A stretch of 64,000 nucleotides of DNA from Campylobacterales bacterium (GCA_027023305.1 JALVVR010000048.1:233579-297578), one strand, 5' to 3'; positions 34,652 through 44,194 are shown, counted from the stretch's first letter. A program made the numbers and translations. Notes: generated from the sequence alone by a model not told the origin.

Positions 34652-36151
34652 ATGAAGAAAATTTTATGTGCTACTATCTTGGGTCTTAATGTAAGAGAAG
34701 TTGAAGTAGAAGTCTCTTTTATCAGATCCCTGCCATCTTTTGGTATATATGGAATGGCTCAAACCTCAGTCAAAGAATCAGCTGAGAGAGTAAAAGCATC
34801 CCTTAGTCATATAAAGTACAAATTTCCCCCACAAAAACTCGTAGTAAATCTATCTCCATCAGATATAAAAAAAGAGGGAACTCACTTTGATTTGCCTATA
34901 GCTTTGTTGATAGCTCTTTATAAAGAAGAGATAGAGTTTTCAAACTATGTAGCATTTGGTGAACTTGGGCTTGATGGAAGTTTAAAAGATACATCTTTAA
35001 TCTTTCCTATTATATTATCCCTATCTCAAAACTTGAAAGATAAAACAGTCATAATCCCTAAAGAGAGTTTTGAAAAAATATCTAAGATACCAAACCTAAA
35101 TATAGTCTGTTTTGAAAACTTAAAAGAAGTGATAGAAAGCTTCAAAGAAGATAGTATCAAACCTATAAAAACAAAAGCTAACTTTGAATACAAAAGTATA
35201 GAGATAGCTGATAAAAAGTACTACTACTTAGAGGAGTTTAGTGAAGACTTTTTGGATATAAAAGGGCAAGAGAGAGCAAAAAGAGCCTCTTTAATATCAT
35301 CAGCAGGATTTCACAACATACTCTTTGAGGGAAGTCCAGGATGTGGAAAGAGTATGTGTGCAAAAAGGATAAGATATATACTTCCACCTATGAGCTTAGA
35401 AGAGATTTTAGAAAAAGCAAATCTTGATGCACTCAGCCTTAAAGAGGTAGAGTTTACTCCTCTAAGAGAGTTTAGAAGTCCTCATCATACAGCCAGTCGT
35501 TCTAGTATCTTTGGAGGAGCAAACAGGGCTATTGGTGAGGTAGCTTTAGCAAATAATTCTGTCCTTTTCTTTGATGAGATTACTTATTTTCAAAAAAGTG
35601 TTTTGGAGAGTTTAAGAGAACCTTTACAAGACCATAAAATTCTAGTTTCAAGAACTAAAGACAAGATTGAGTATCAAACAAAGTTTTTGTTTATATCAGC
35701 TATGAATCCTTGCCCTTGTGGAAACTTGCTTAGTAAAACTAAAGAGTGTAAATGCAATGAAGTTGAGATAAAAAGATATAAAAACAAACTAAGCTCCCCA
35801 CTACTTGATAGGATAGAGCTTTATGTCCAAATGGAAGAAATAGACCTAAAAGATAAACCTTCACTATCTTCAAAGCAGATGCAAGAAATGATACTAAAAG
35901 CTTTTACAAAACAAAAGCAAAGAGAGCAAAAAGAGTTAAATGGAAAGCTAAGTGATAGTGAGATTTTAAAATTTTGTTTCCTTGATGATGATTTAGAAAA
36001 TATCTTAAATAATGCTATAATACGATTTGAACTTAGCCAACGAGCTATAAACAACATAAAAAAAGTTTCTCGAACTATCGCTGATTTAGATGATAGTGAG
36101 ACGATAAAAAAAGAGCACCTTTTGGAGGCTCTTTCATTTAGGATGAAGTGA
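34652..36151 (+). CDS. comM: YifB/ComM-family AAA+ Mg-chelatase-like protein
   Basis: A 499-residue protein: N-terminal Lon-protease-like fold (residues ~1-180, LPIALLIALYKEE), then AAA+ with Walker A EGSPGCGKSM and Walker B LFFDEI, and the C-terminal Mg-chelatase domain with CPCG. ComM helicases in other bacteria help branch migration during natural transformation. The length equals E. coli YifB (about 506). It is followed directly by nnr with a 4-base overlap. Confidence 0.9.
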   Translation: MKKILCATILGLNVREVEVEVSFIRSLPSFGIYGMAQTSVKESAERVKASLSHIKYKFPPQKLVVNLSPSDIKKEGTHFDLPIALLIALYKEEIEFSNYVAFGELGLDGSLKDTSLIFPIILSLSQNLKDKTVIIPKESFEKISKIPNLNIVCFENLKEVIESFKEDSIKPIKTKANFEYKSIEIADKKYYYLEEFSEDFLDIKGQERAKRASLISSAGFHNILFEGSPGCGKSMCAKRIRYILPPMSLEEILEKANLDALSLKEVEFTPLREFRSPHHTASRSSIFGGANRAIGEVALANNSVLFFDEITYFQKSVLESLREPLQDHKILVSRTKDKIEYQTKFLFISAMNPCPCGNLLSKTKECKCNEVEIKRYKNKLSSPLLDRIELYVQMEEIDLKDKPSLSSKQMQEMILKAFTKQKQREQKELNGKLSDSEILKFCFLDDDLENILNNAIIRFELSQRAINNIKKVSRTIADLDDSETIKKEHLLEALSFRMK

Positions 36152-37512
36152 TGAAAAAAGTATTTAAAGAGGTTGATAGTTTAGATAAAAGATGTTATGA
36201 AGAGCATGGATTAACAGAAGATATATTGATGGAAAATGCTGCTTTAGGATTGGCTCATGTTATCCCAAAAGAAGCAAAAACCATCCTCATAGCCAGTGGA
36301 CTTGGAAATAATGGTGCAGATGGTATAACTTTAGCTCGTATTCTTCATAAACAAAAAGATGTAAAATTATACCTTCCACTTGATGTAAAGTCCCCTATGG
36401 CAAAACTTCAACTTGATAGAGCTAAAAAGATAGGTGTAGAGCTAGTTCAAAATTGTGAAGGAGAGTTTGATGTAGTTGTAGAAGCTCTGTTTGGAAGTGG
36501 ATTAAACAGAGAGTTAAGTAGTGAGATAAAAGAAACTATAAAAAAACTTAACCGAAAAGATGCTTTCAAAATAGCATGTGATATGCCAACTGGAGATTTT
36601 AAATCTGATGTTACTGTAACTATGGGTGCATATAAAGAGGAGATGTTTTTAGACTCTAAAAAAGATTTAGTAGGTGAGATAAAAGTAGCAAACCTAGGAG
36701 TTAGTGAAGAGATTTATCAAACTAGTAGTAAAACTTATCTACTTGAAGAGAGTGATATGAAACTTCCTTTTAGAGATAAACAAGACACAAACAAAGGCTC
36801 TTTTGGACATCTTTCAGTCGTAGCTGGTAAAAAACTTGGTGCAGCACTTTTGAGTAGTGAGGCTGGATTTGCCTTTGGAAGTGGTTTGGTTACTATAGTA
36901 GAAAATGAAAACTACCAAACACCTTGTCATATCATGAACAGTTGTCAAGTTCCTCAAAAAACAACTGCCCTTGCTATCGGTATGGGACTTGGAAACATGT
37001 ATGATGATGAGTATCTAAAAAAGTTTCTATTTGATGGGGATTACCCTCTTTTGATAGATGCTGATTTGTTTTACAGAGATATTATAAAAAAGTTACTAAC
37101 TAGCAAAAAAGAGATAGTTTTAACTCCTCATCCAAAAGAATTTAGTGCACTTTTAGAAATATGCGGATTTGGTAAAGTTTCAGTAGAAGAGATACAAAAA
37201 AGAAGATTTTTCTATGCAAGAGAGTTTAGTAAAAAGTATAAAGATGTAGTTTTACTTTTAAAAGGTGCAAATACCCTGATAGCACAAAATGAAACTATCT
37301 ATATAAACACTTTTGGCTCAAATATCCTTAGCAAAGGTGGAAGTGGAGATATACTAGCAGGACTCATAGCCTCACTTTTAGCTCAAGGATACTCTACAAT
37401 CAACTCAGCGATAAGTGGAAGTTTAGCACATACACTTTCACTTAAAAACTTTACTAAAAACAACTATGCTCTAAACCCTAGAGACATCATAAAAGGGATA
37501 CAAACTCTTTGA
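36148..37512 (+). CDS. nnr: Bifunctional NAD(P)H-hydrate epimerase/dehydratase
   Basis: A 454-residue fusion. The N-terminal YjeF_N epimerase domain (residues ~1-200) has ASGLGNNGADG and VVVEALFGSGLNRE. The C-terminal ADP/ATP-dependent dehydratase domain (~220-454) has GSFGHLSVVAGKKLG, LTPHPKEFS and KGGSGDILAGLIASLLAQG. It repairs hydrated NADH and NADPH. It overlaps comM before it and purN after it by 4 bases each. Confidence 0.93.
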   Translation: MMKKVFKEVDSLDKRCYEEHGLTEDILMENAALGLAHVIPKEAKTILIASGLGNNGADGITLARILHKQKDVKLYLPLDVKSPMAKLQLDRAKKIGVELVQNCEGEFDVVVEALFGSGLNRELSSEIKETIKKLNRKDAFKIACDMPTGDFKSDVTVTMGAYKEEMFLDSKKDLVGEIKVANLGVSEEIYQTSSKTYLLEESDMKLPFRDKQDTNKGSFGHLSVVAGKKLGAALLSSEAGFAFGSGLVTIVENENYQTPCHIMNSCQVPQKTTALAIGMGLGNMYDDEYLKKFLFDGDYPLLIDADLFYRDIIKKLLTSKKEIVLTPHPKEFSALLEICGFGKVSVEEIQKRRFFYAREFSKKYKDVVLLLKGANTLIAQNETIYINTFGSNILSKGGSGDILAGLIASLLAQGYSTINSAISGSLAHTLSLKNFTKNNYALNPRDIIKGIQTL

Positions 37513-38069
37513 AAAAGATAGCTATCCTCTTTAGTGGGGAGGGAACAAATATGGAAAACATCATAAAAACTCTTCATGATAAAAAGATAAAAGTAGTAAA
37601 AACCATCACAAATAACTCAAATGCAAATGGCATAAAAAGAGCTAAAAAATACAATATCCCAACAATAATAGTAGATAATAAAAACTTTAATAGCAGAGAA
37701 GATTTTGATAAAGAGTTAGTAAGTGAGCTTAAAAAAGATAATCTAGATTTAGTAGTTCTAGCTGGTTTTATGAGGATTTTAACCCATACTTTTACAGACA
37801 ATATAAAGTCTATAAACATCCACCCTTCACTTTTACCTCACTTCAAAGGTGCAAAGGCTATAGAAAGAAGTTTTGAAAGTGATATAAAAGAGGCCGGAGT
37901 GAGTGTTCATGATGTAACAAGTGAACTTGATGGTGGAGAGATCCTCCTACAAAAAAGCTTCAAAAAAGAAGATATGAACTTTACTGAGTTTGAAAAAAGG
38001 ATACATGAGATAGAATACTCTTTGTATCCAAAAGCGATACTAAAATATTTAGGGGAAAAATATGAGTGA
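37509..38069 (+). CDS. purN: Phosphoribosylglycinamide formyltransferase
   Basis: A 186-residue Pur[14 protein letters not shown] near the start, the formyl-transfer motif with N, H and D ([25 protein letters not shown], and [12 protein letters not shown]). It adds the formyl group from 10-formyl-THF in purine synthesis. It starts with ATG-independent overlap: the start at 37509 is within the nnr 3' end. It overlaps thiG by 8 bases. Confidence 0.92.
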   Translation: MKKIAILFSGEGTNMENIIKTLHDKKIKVVKTITNNSNANGIKRAKKYNIPTIIVDNKNFNSREDFDKELVSELKKDNLDLVVLAGFMRILTHTFTDNIKSINIHPSLLPHFKGAKAIERSFESDIKEAGVSVHDVTSELDGGEILLQKSFKKEDMNFTEFEKRIHEIEYSLYPKAILKYLGEKYE

Positions 38070-38847
38070 TATTTTAAAAGTGGGAAAATATGAATTTTCA
38101 AGTAGATTGATAGTAGGTAGTGGAAAGTATCCAGACTTTAAAACAACAAGAGATGCAACACTAGCTAGCGAATCAAGCATGATAACAGTAGCTGTAAGAA
38201 GAGTAAACATAACAAATCCTGATGAAGAAAACTTGATGGATTATTTTAAAGATACAAATGTACAGATTTTACCAAATAGTGCAGGATGTACAACAGCCCA
38301 AGATGCGATAACTCTTTTTAGAATGGTAAGAGAAGCAACTGGCATAGACATAATAAAAATGGAAGTTATAGGAGATACTGCAAAAACTCTTTATCCTGAT
38401 GTTATGGCTACATTAGAGGCTACAAAAGTTTTAGCAAAAGAGGGCTTTACTGTTATGGCATATACAAATGATGACCCTATCATGGCAAAAAGACTAGAAG
38501 ATGCTGGAGCAGCTGCAGTTATGCCACTAGCTGCACCTATAGGAAGTGGCTTAGGTGTCCAAAACAGATACAATGTCCTTTTTGTAAAAGAAGCTGTTCA
38601 AGTTCCCGTTATAGTAGATGCAGGAATAGGATGTGCAAGTGATGCAAGTATAGCTATGGAGATAGGAGCTGATGGAGTTTTAACAAATACTGCTATCGCT
38701 CAAGCTCAAAATCCAGTTTTGATGGCAGAAGCTATGAAATTAGCAGTACAAGCTGGAAGAAAAAGTTTTGAAGCTGGAAGAATTTTAAAAAGACCTTTTG
38801 CCACTGCAAGTAGCCCAACTGAGGGACTTGTAGAGTTTGGAAAATAA
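38062..38847 (+). CDS. thiG: Thiazole synthase
   Basis: A 261-residue TIM-barrel Thi[12 protein letters not shown], the Schiff-base lysine in IIKMEVIGD, and the phosphate-binding [13 protein letters not shown] and [11 protein letters not shown] segments. It makes the thiazole phosphate of thiamine from deoxyxylulose phosphate, ThiS-thiocarboxylate and dehydroglycine. The usual partners ThiS, ThiF and ThiH are not in this window. The tRNA operon promoter begins 25 bases after its stop. Confidence 0.94.
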   Translation: MSDILKVGKYEFSSRLIVGSGKYPDFKTTRDATLASESSMITVAVRRVNITNPDEENLMDYFKDTNVQILPNSAGCTTAQDAITLFRMVREATGIDIIKMEVIGDTAKTLYPDVMATLEATKVLAKEGFTVMAYTNDDPIMAKRLEDAGAAAVMPLAAPIGSGLGVQNRYNVLFVKEAVQVPVIVDAGIGCASDASIAMEIGADGVLTNTAIAQAQNPVLMAEAMKLAVQAGRKSFEAGRILKRPFATASSPTEGLVEFGK

Positions 38848-38872
38848 TTTTTAAAATTTAAGCAAAAAACTC

Positions 38873-38901
38873 TTGACATTTTAAGGTTTTTAAGGTATTA
38901 T
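38873..38901 (+). promoter_or_regulatory. Sigma70 promoter of the tRNA cluster
   Basis: TTGACA at 38873-38878 and TATTAT at 38896-38901, separated by 17 bases. The -35 matches consensus fully and the -10 matches 5 of 6. Strong -35 boxes are unusual in Campylobacterota, so this looks like a high-output stable-RNA promoter. Transcription should start near 38908. Confidence 0.75.
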
Positions 38902-38903
38902 CT

Positions 38904-38936
38904 CAACCTCAAAGCGATTGATTTGCTCTGAGGTTG
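38904..38936 (+). other. Inverted repeat in the tRNA operon leader
   Basis: CAACCTCA at 38904-38911 and TGAGGTTG at 38929-38936 are exact complements with a 17-base loop that has a further AGC/GCT pairing. It lies at the predicted transcript start and 3 bases before tRNA-Pro, so it could guide 5' processing of the precursor. No T-run follows, so it is not a terminator. Confidence 0.5.
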
Positions 38937-38939
38937 TTT

Positions 38940-39017
38940 CGGAGTGTAGCGCAGCCTGGTTAGCGCACCTGGTTTGGGACCAGGGGGTCGAAGGTTCGAA
39001 TCCTTTCACTCCGACCA
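38940..39017 (+). tRNA. tRNA-Pro (TGG)
   Basis: The acceptor stem CGGAGTG pairs with CACTCCG, the T arm is GGTTCGAATCC, and the anticodon loop TTTGGGA gives anticodon TGG. The encoded CCA follows the discriminator A at 39014. It is the first of five tRNA genes. Confidence 0.97.
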
Positions 39018-39050
39018 TTTTAAAATTATAAAAATAAGACCTGATATATG

Positions 39051-39127
39051 GTGGGTGTAGTTCAGTTGGTTAGAACACCAGTTTGTGGCACTGGGGGTCG
39101 CGGGTTCGAATCCCGTCATCCACCCCA
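39051..39127 (+). tRNA. tRNA-His (GTG)
   Basis: The acceptor stem GTGGGTG pairs with CATCCAC (one G-T pair), and the loop TTGTGGC carries anticodon GTG. The base before the stem (39050) is G, giving the histidine-specific G-1 opposite discriminator C39124. CCA is encoded. Confidence 0.97.
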
Positions 39128-39147
39128 TTGCCAAAGTAGCAGACGAG

Positions 39148-39224
39148 GCGCTCGTGGCTCAATTGGATAGAGCAACAGACTTCGGATCTGTAGGTTATAG
39201 GTTCGACTCCTATCGAGCGTGCCA
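39148..39224 (+). tRNA. tRNA-Arg (TCG)
   Basis: The acceptor stem GCGCTCG pairs with CGAGCGT (a G-T pair at the first position), the anticodon loop CTTCGGA gives TCG, and the T arm is GGTTCGACTCC. CCA is encoded after discriminator G. It reads CGN codons. Confidence 0.95.
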
Positions 39225-39251
39225 CTTATTTTTATACTATTGTTAAACTGT

Positions 39252-39328
39252 GCGCTCGTAGCTCAGCTGGATAGAGCATCGCCCTTCTAAGGCGAGGGTC
39301 TCAGGTTCGAATCCTGACGGGCGTACCA
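39252..39328 (+). tRNA. tRNA-Arg (TCT)
   Basis: The acceptor stem GCGCTCG pairs with CGGGCGT (two G-T pairs), and the loop CTTCTAA carries anticodon TCT, reading AGA and AGG, the common arginine codons in this AT-rich genome. CCA is encoded. Confidence 0.95.
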
Positions 39329-39334
39329 CTTTTT

Positions 39335-39368
39335 TAAGGTGAAGAAGTTATAATCACCTTACTTTTTT
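39335..39368 (+). promoter_or_regulatory. Terminator-like hairpin holding a TATAAT in its loop, before tRNA-Leu
   Basis: TAAGGTGA (39335-39342) and TCACCTTA (39354-39361) form a perfect 8-bp stem, followed by C and six T (39363-39368): the shape of an intrinsic terminator. The loop and stem border contain TATAAT (39349-39354), correctly spaced to start transcription near 39361, 10 bases before tRNA-Leu. It may end the four-gene transcript and start tRNA-Leu on its own. Confidence 0.55.
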
Positions 39369-39370
39369 GT

Positions 39371-39455
39371 GCGGATGTGGTGAAATTGGTATACACGCCA
39401 GACTTAGGATCTGGTGCCTCACGGTGTGGAGGTTCAAGTCCTCTCATCCGCACCA
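39371..39455 (+). tRNA. tRNA-Leu (TAG)
   Basis: An 85-base class II tRNA with a long variable arm (TGCCTCACGGTGT). The acceptor stem GCGGATG pairs with CATCCGC, and the anticodon loop CTTAGGA gives TAG. CCA is encoded. It ends 12 bases before the convergent murD stop. Confidence 0.96.
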
Positions 39456-39467
39456 TTCTTTTAAAAA

Positions 39468-40667
39468 TTAAATTTTCTCAACAAACTCTTTAAACTTATT
39501 TCCCCTATCAGCATAAGATTTAAACTGATCAAAACTTGCAGCAGCTGGAGATAGCAGGGCTACTTGATTATTATTTGTAAAGATTTTTGATATTGTTTTT
39601 ACTGCATTTTGAAGATTTTGACAAGGTGTTGATTTTATATCATGAGAGGATGCAAGGTTGTTTAGTTTTTCCTCATTTACACCTATGGTAAATATAGATA
39701 CATTTTTAGGTAAGTTTTCAAAAAGTGGTTTTAAATCTGCACCCTTATCATCTCCACCTAAAATCAAAAATATCTCTTTATCTTTTAGGCCTTTTACAGC
39801 TGCCAAGGTTGCATCTAAGTTTGTAGCTTTTGAGTCATTTATCCAAACTCTTCCTTTTTTGTCTTTAACCTTTTCTACTCTATGTTCTCCTATAGAAAAT
39901 GAGTTTATTTTTTCATAATCAACCTCATCAAAGAGTATCTTTGTAACTGCCGAAGCAAGTGAAGCATCAGTCAAGAAAGGATCACTAAACTTTATCTTAT
40001 CTAACTCTATATCAAACTCTTTTGCCAAATCCTCAGCATTTTCATATCCTATCAAAAAGCCATCAGTTTTTAGTGAAGCATACTTTTTAGGAACTATTGC
40101 TATCTCTCCCTCTTTTAGGCTTTGTATAGGTTTTAGTTTAGCTTTTTCATACTCACTAAAACTTCCGTGCCATGAAGTATGGTCATCACTTATAGGAAGA
40201 AGTATATAAAGATTTGGTTTTGCCTTGTTTGTATAGTGAAGAGTAAAAGAGCTAGTTTCTAGTATCCATATAGAAGCATTTTTATCTAGATTTGCTAGTG
40301 GAGTTCCTATATTTCCCCCTGCAACTGCTCCTCTTTTTTTTAGTAAAAACTCTATCATAGCCGTTGAGGTAGTCTTTCCATTTGTCCCACTTATCCAAAT
40401 ACTATAAGGCATATCATCATAAAAAAAGTCATACTCACTAACTAGATTTTTTGCTTTTTGTATAAGAGGATTTGACGGAGGGATTCCTGGACTTGTTACC
40501 TCTATATCACTTTTATCTGGATCAAACATATCACTTTGCAAAAACTCATTTCCACTCTTTTTATCAACTGCAAAGCCATTAAAACTATCATCAAAGATTT
40601 GACAATTTCCTAACTTCTCGGCTATTGCCTTTGTAGTTATACCATATCCAAAAAGTGATACTCTCAT
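39468..40667 (-). CDS. murD: UDP-N-acetylmuramoylalanine--D-glutamate ligase
   Basis: A 399-residue Mur ligase with the ATP site WISGTNGKTTSTAM (~residue 90), the SISDDHTSWHGSF-like centre (LPISDDHTSWHGS), and the C-terminal WINDSKATNLDATLAAV and LILGGDDKGADL. It adds D-glutamate to UDP-MurNAc-L-Ala in the cytoplasm. It is shorter than E. coli MurD (438), with a reduced N-terminal domain. It lies 4 bases downstream of mraY. Confidence 0.94.
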   Translation of the reverse strand: MRVSLFGYGITTKAIAEKLGNCQIFDDSFNGFAVDKKSGNEFLQSDMFDPDKSDIEVTSPGIPPSNPLIQKAKNLVSEYDFFYDDMPYSIWISGTNGKTTSTAMIEFLLKKRGAVAGGNIGTPLANLDKNASIWILETSSFTLHYTNKAKPNLYILLPISDDHTSWHGSFSEYEKAKLKPIQSLKEGEIAIVPKKYASLKTDGFLIGYENAEDLAKEFDIELDKIKFSDPFLTDASLASAVTKILFDEVDYEKINSFSIGEHRVEKVKDKKGRVWINDSKATNLDATLAAVKGLKDKEIFLILGGDDKGADLKPLFENLPKNVSIFTIGVNEEKLNNLASSHDIKSTPCQNLQNAVKTISKIFTNNNQVALLSPAAASFDQFKSYADRGNKFKEFVEKI

Positions 40668-40671
40668 GAAG

Positions 40672-41733
40672 TTACCTTAGTTTTAGTGAGATTAGAGCTA
40701 AAAGATTTGATAAAAATGCCATTAGCCAAAATCTTACTATTATTTTATTTTCAGCCCACCCTTTTATCTCAAAGTGATGGTGAATAGGAGCCATTTTGAA
40801 AATCCTCTTTTTTCTAGTCTTATAACTTCCAACTTGGAGTATCACTGAAACAGTTTCCATCACAAAAACAAAACCTACTAAAATAAGAAGTATTTCATTT
40901 TTAGTTACTACTGCTAGGTAAGCTATAAATCCTCCAAGAGCCAAACTCCCACTATCTCCCATAAAAACCTCAGCTGGATGTGCATTGTACCAAAGAAAAG
41001 CAGATAGAGAGCCTATGAGAGCAGAAGCTACTATAACAACTTCACCCACTCCTTTTATGTTAGGTAAAAGCAAATATTTACTCAAAATTGCATGACCTAT
41101 AAAATAAGCAAATGTACCCAAAGTTGCTATCGAAAATATGCTAGGAACAGTAGCTAATCCATCAAGTCCATCTGTTAGATTTACTGCATTTGAAGTTGCA
41201 ACAAAAACAAAAATCCAAAATAAAACAGCAAAAAAGTGCATATCATATAGTGGAAACTTATAAAATGGTATATATAAGTTTGTAGGAAAAGAGTTTAAAT
41301 ATAAAAACATACCTATCATGAAAGATGCTATTATCTGTAAAAACATTTTTTTTCTTGATGTAAGTCCAGCTTGATTTGAGTTATTTGTTATTTTGTCATA
41401 ATCATCTTTTATACCAATAGCCACAAAAAGTAGAAGTGTTAAAATCCCACCTATTGCATATATACTAGAGAGTTTTATAGTAAGTAAAGATACTACAATA
41501 GTTGTCATGACAAAAACAACTCCTCCCATCGTAGGTGTTGAAGATTTCTTTTGATGAGCTTCAGGAGCTAACTCATATATAGGTTGATTAGTTTTTTTAT
41601 TTTTAAGCCACTCTATAAATCTTGGAAATATAAACATAGAAAATGAAAAAGCTAAAAAAAATGCAATTCCAGCTCGCACGGTTATGTATTGAAACAAGTT
41701 GATATGAAAAACTTCATATAAATAATAAAGCAT
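40672..41733 (-). CDS. mraY: Phospho-N-acetylmuramoyl-pentapeptide transferase
   Basis: A 353-residue membrane enzyme with about ten segments and MraY landmarks: [44 protein letters not shown] and APIHHHFE. It makes lipid I by moving phospho-MurNAc-pentapeptide onto undecaprenyl phosphate. The gene pair mraY-murD is the usual order. Divergent from gpmI. Confidence 0.96.
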   Translation of the reverse strand: MLYYLYEVFHINLFQYITVRAGIAFFLAFSFSMFIFPRFIEWLKNKKTNQPIYELAPEAHQKKSSTPTMGGVVFVMTTIVVSLLTIKLSSIYAIGGILTLLLFVAIGIKDDYDKITNNSNQAGLTSRKKMFLQIIASFMIGMFLYLNSFPTNLYIPFYKFPLYDMHFFAVLFWIFVFVATSNAVNLTDGLDGLATVPSIFSIATLGTFAYFIGHAILSKYLLLPNIKGVGEVVIVASALIGSLSAFLWYNAHPAEVFMGDSGSLALGGFIAYLAVVTKNEILLILVGFVFVMETVSVILQVGSYKTRKKRIFKMAPIHHHFEIKGWAENKIIVRFWLMAFLSNLLALISLKLR

Positions 41734-41801
41734 ATAGTTTCCTAAGTTGTATTATATAAGACAACATCGATTATAATGAAAAAAACTTTAGGAAAATGAT
41801 A

Positions 41802-43274
41802 GTGAGAAAAAAAGTAGTATTAGTTATAACTGATGGGATAGGATATAGTAGTATTTGTGAGGATAATGCCTTTTGTAAAGCAAACAAACCAACTTATGAA
41901 AAACTTTTTAAATCTACTCCTAACTCTTTGATAAAAACTTCAGGACTTAGTGTAGGACTTCCAAAGGGACAGATGGGGAATAGTGAAGTAGGACATATGA
42001 CTATCGGAAGTGGTAGGATTTTATATCAAAACTTAGTAAAGATAACAAAAGCTATAGAAGATGATACTCTAAAAGATAATCTAGCTCTAAAAGAGATAGT
42101 AACAAACTCAAAAAAGCTTCACATAGTAGGACTTTTGAGTGATGGAGGAGTTCACTCTCATATAGAACATATCATGGCTTTAGCTAAAATTGCAAAACAG
42201 AGTGGTAAAGAAGTATATCTACACCTCACAACTGATGGTAGAGATGTACCACCAAAATCAGCTCAAATCTATATTGAAGAGTTACAAAAAAATATCCCAG
42301 ATGTAAAGATAGCAACCATAGGTGGAAGATACTACACTATGGATAGAGATAAAAGATGGGATAGAGTTGAAAAAGGATTTTTAGCTATAGATTCTGCATA
42401 TCCTAAAACTACACTAAGTCCTAGTGGTTATGTTGAGCAAGAATACAAAGCTGATAGAAGTGATGAATTTTTACTTCCTACTGCTTTTGAAGGATATGAT
42501 GGTTTAGAAAATGGAGATGGGATAATCTTTGCAAACTTTAGAAGTGATAGAGTAAGAGAGATTGTTGAAGTGCTTTCAAATCCAAACTTTGGTGAATTTG
42601 AAAAAAAACATAAAAAACTAAATATTGCAACTATGACTGAATATAGCAAAGATTTTAGCCTACCGGTACTTTTCAAAGAGGAGCTTCCTCAAAATGTTTT
42701 AGCAGATGTTATAAGCCAAGCAGGACTTAGACAGTTTCATACAGCAGAAACAGAAAAGTATGCACATGTAACATTCTTTTTAAACGGAGGGGTTGAAGAG
42801 CCATTTATAAATGAAACTAGAGTTTTGATACCCTCTCCTGATGTAAAAACTTATGATTTACAACCACAAATGAATGCTCCAAAAGTTGGCGAAGCAGTAA
42901 CAAAAGCCATCAAAGAGGGGTATGAGTTTGTAGTAGTAAACTTTGCAAACGGAGATATGGTAGGACATACTGGAGATATAGATGCAAGTATCACAGCTGT
43001 GCAAACAGTAGATGCAGAAATAGGAAAGATAATAGAAGTAGCAAAACAAGAAGGTTACTCACTTATCTTAACAAGTGATCATGGAAACTGTGAACAGATG
43101 AAAAGTGAGAGTGGAAAACCATTTACTCAACATACTACAAATGATGTCTTTTGTTTTGTTTTAGATGATGATGTAAAAAAAGTTAAAGATGGTGGACTTT
43201 ACAATATAGCTCCAACTGTTTTAAAACTTATGGGACTAGAAAAACCTGAAGAGATGGAAAAAAGTTTAATATAG
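41802..43274 (+). CDS. gpmI: 2,3-bisphosphoglycerate-independent phosphoglycerate mutase
   Basis: An alkaline-phosphatase-fold mutase of 490 residues: VVLVITDGIGY, catalytic serine in QMGNSEVGHM, TDGRDVPPKSA, YYTMDRDKRWDR and the C-terminal LTSDHGNCE. It interconverts 3- and 2-phosphoglycerate using Mn2+. I chose GTG at 41802: AGGA at 41790-41793 is 8 bases before it, whereas an in-frame ATG at 41796 is only 2 bases away from that site. If the ATG is used, the protein has two more residues. Confidence 0.94.
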   Translation: MRKKVVLVITDGIGYSSICEDNAFCKANKPTYEKLFKSTPNSLIKTSGLSVGLPKGQMGNSEVGHMTIGSGRILYQNLVKITKAIEDDTLKDNLALKEIVTNSKKLHIVGLLSDGGVHSHIEHIMALAKIAKQSGKEVYLHLTTDGRDVPPKSAQIYIEELQKNIPDVKIATIGGRYYTMDRDKRWDRVEKGFLAIDSAYPKTTLSPSGYVEQEYKADRSDEFLLPTAFEGYDGLENGDGIIFANFRSDRVREIVEVLSNPNFGEFEKKHKKLNIATMTEYSKDFSLPVLFKEELPQNVLADVISQAGLRQFHTAETEKYAHVTFFLNGGVEEPFINETRVLIPSPDVKTYDLQPQMNAPKVGEAVTKAIKEGYEFVVVNFANGDMVGHTGDIDASITAVQTVDAEIGKIIEVAKQEGYSLILTSDHGNCEQMKSESGKPFTQHTTNDVFCFVLDDDVKKVKDGGLYNIAPTVLKLMGLEKPEEMEKSLI

Positions 43275-43283
43275 GAGTTTAGT

Positions 43284-44183
43284 ATGGTTATAAAAGAAAT
43301 TCAAGAATTTGCAGAGATTAGAACCAAGGCTAGGGCATACTTTTGCTATCTTTTATCAAGAAATTTACCGAATAAAACAAACAATATTTCACTAGACAAT
43401 ATACAATCTTCCATAAAAAAACTTAAAAAAAATATCACGAGATATGAAGCTATATATGTTTTAAACCCTAAGGGTGAGCAAATCACAAAAAATACAAGTA
43501 TCAATCTAAAATTCAAAGATAAAGGATTGGGTAAAAATAGATTAGATCGTGCATATTATTATAGAGCAGTTAGAGAAAAAAGATGTGTTTTAACAAATCC
43601 ATATCCATCACTTCTTGGAAATACTATGGTAGTAACTGCCTCATATCCAATCTACAATGAAAAAAATGAACTTTTATATATAGTTTGTATAGATATTTCA
43701 CTAGAACATATTTTACAAATGATACATCCAAGTTCTGTAGATTCAGTATTTGGAAAGTTTACAAAAGTAGCTTATGCCTCTTTTTCATTAGCACTTTTAG
43801 CAATAGCTGTTTTACTTTTTGCAAAAAGTATCCAAGGATTTTTAGGTCATGGATTAAATATCAATAACATAGATATCAAAGAAATGTTCGAAGCTACTAT
43901 TTTGCTAACTCTTTCTTTGGCTATTTTTGATTTGGTAAAAGCGATATTTGAAGAAGAAGTTTTAGGACATCACAAAAAACAAGCTGTTGATGATATACAT
44001 AAAACTATGGTTAGATTTTTAGGCTCTATCATCATAGCTTTAGCCATAGAATCTCTTATGTTAGTATTTAAATTTGCGATGATAGATCCTAGTAAGCTGA
44101 TAAATGCCGTCTATATAATAGGTGCTTTATCTATGCTATTGATTTCACTTTCAGTTTATCTAAAATCGATAAAATCTAAATAA
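43284..44183 (+). CDS. Membrane protein with Cache-like sensor domain
   Basis: A 299-residue protein. Residues ~10-150 look like a Cache/PDC ligand-binding fold (YEAIYVLNPKGEQI, DRAYYYRAVREKRCVLTNPYPS, MVVTASYPIYNEKNELLYIVCIDIS). Four hydrophobic helices follow (~165-185, 205-225, 245-265, 275-295). There is no signal helix in front of the Cache part and no kinase, methyl-accepting or cyclase output, so its topology and role are unclear. It follows gpmI by 9 bases and is separated from the next gene by a promoter. Confidence 0.62.
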   Translation: MVIKEIQEFAEIRTKARAYFCYLLSRNLPNKTNNISLDNIQSSIKKLKKNITRYEAIYVLNPKGEQITKNTSINLKFKDKGLGKNRLDRAYYYRAVREKRCVLTNPYPSLLGNTMVVTASYPIYNEKNELLYIVCIDISLEHILQMIHPSSVDSVFGKFTKVAYASFSLALLAIAVLLFAKSIQGFLGHGLNINNIDIKEMFEATILLTLSLAIFDLVKAIFEEEVLGHHKKQAVDDIHKTMVRFLGSIIIALAIESLMLVFKFAMIDPSKLINAVYIIGALSMLLISLSVYLKSIKSK

Positions 44184-44194
44184 TTAAGTCATAA

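Noticed and set aside
38062-38847. Complete thiamine operon
   Set aside because: Only thiG is recognisable; the neighbours purN and nnr are not thiamine genes.
39456-39467. Terminator after tRNA-Leu
   Set aside because: Only an A/T-only self-complementary stretch is visible before murD; no GC stem.
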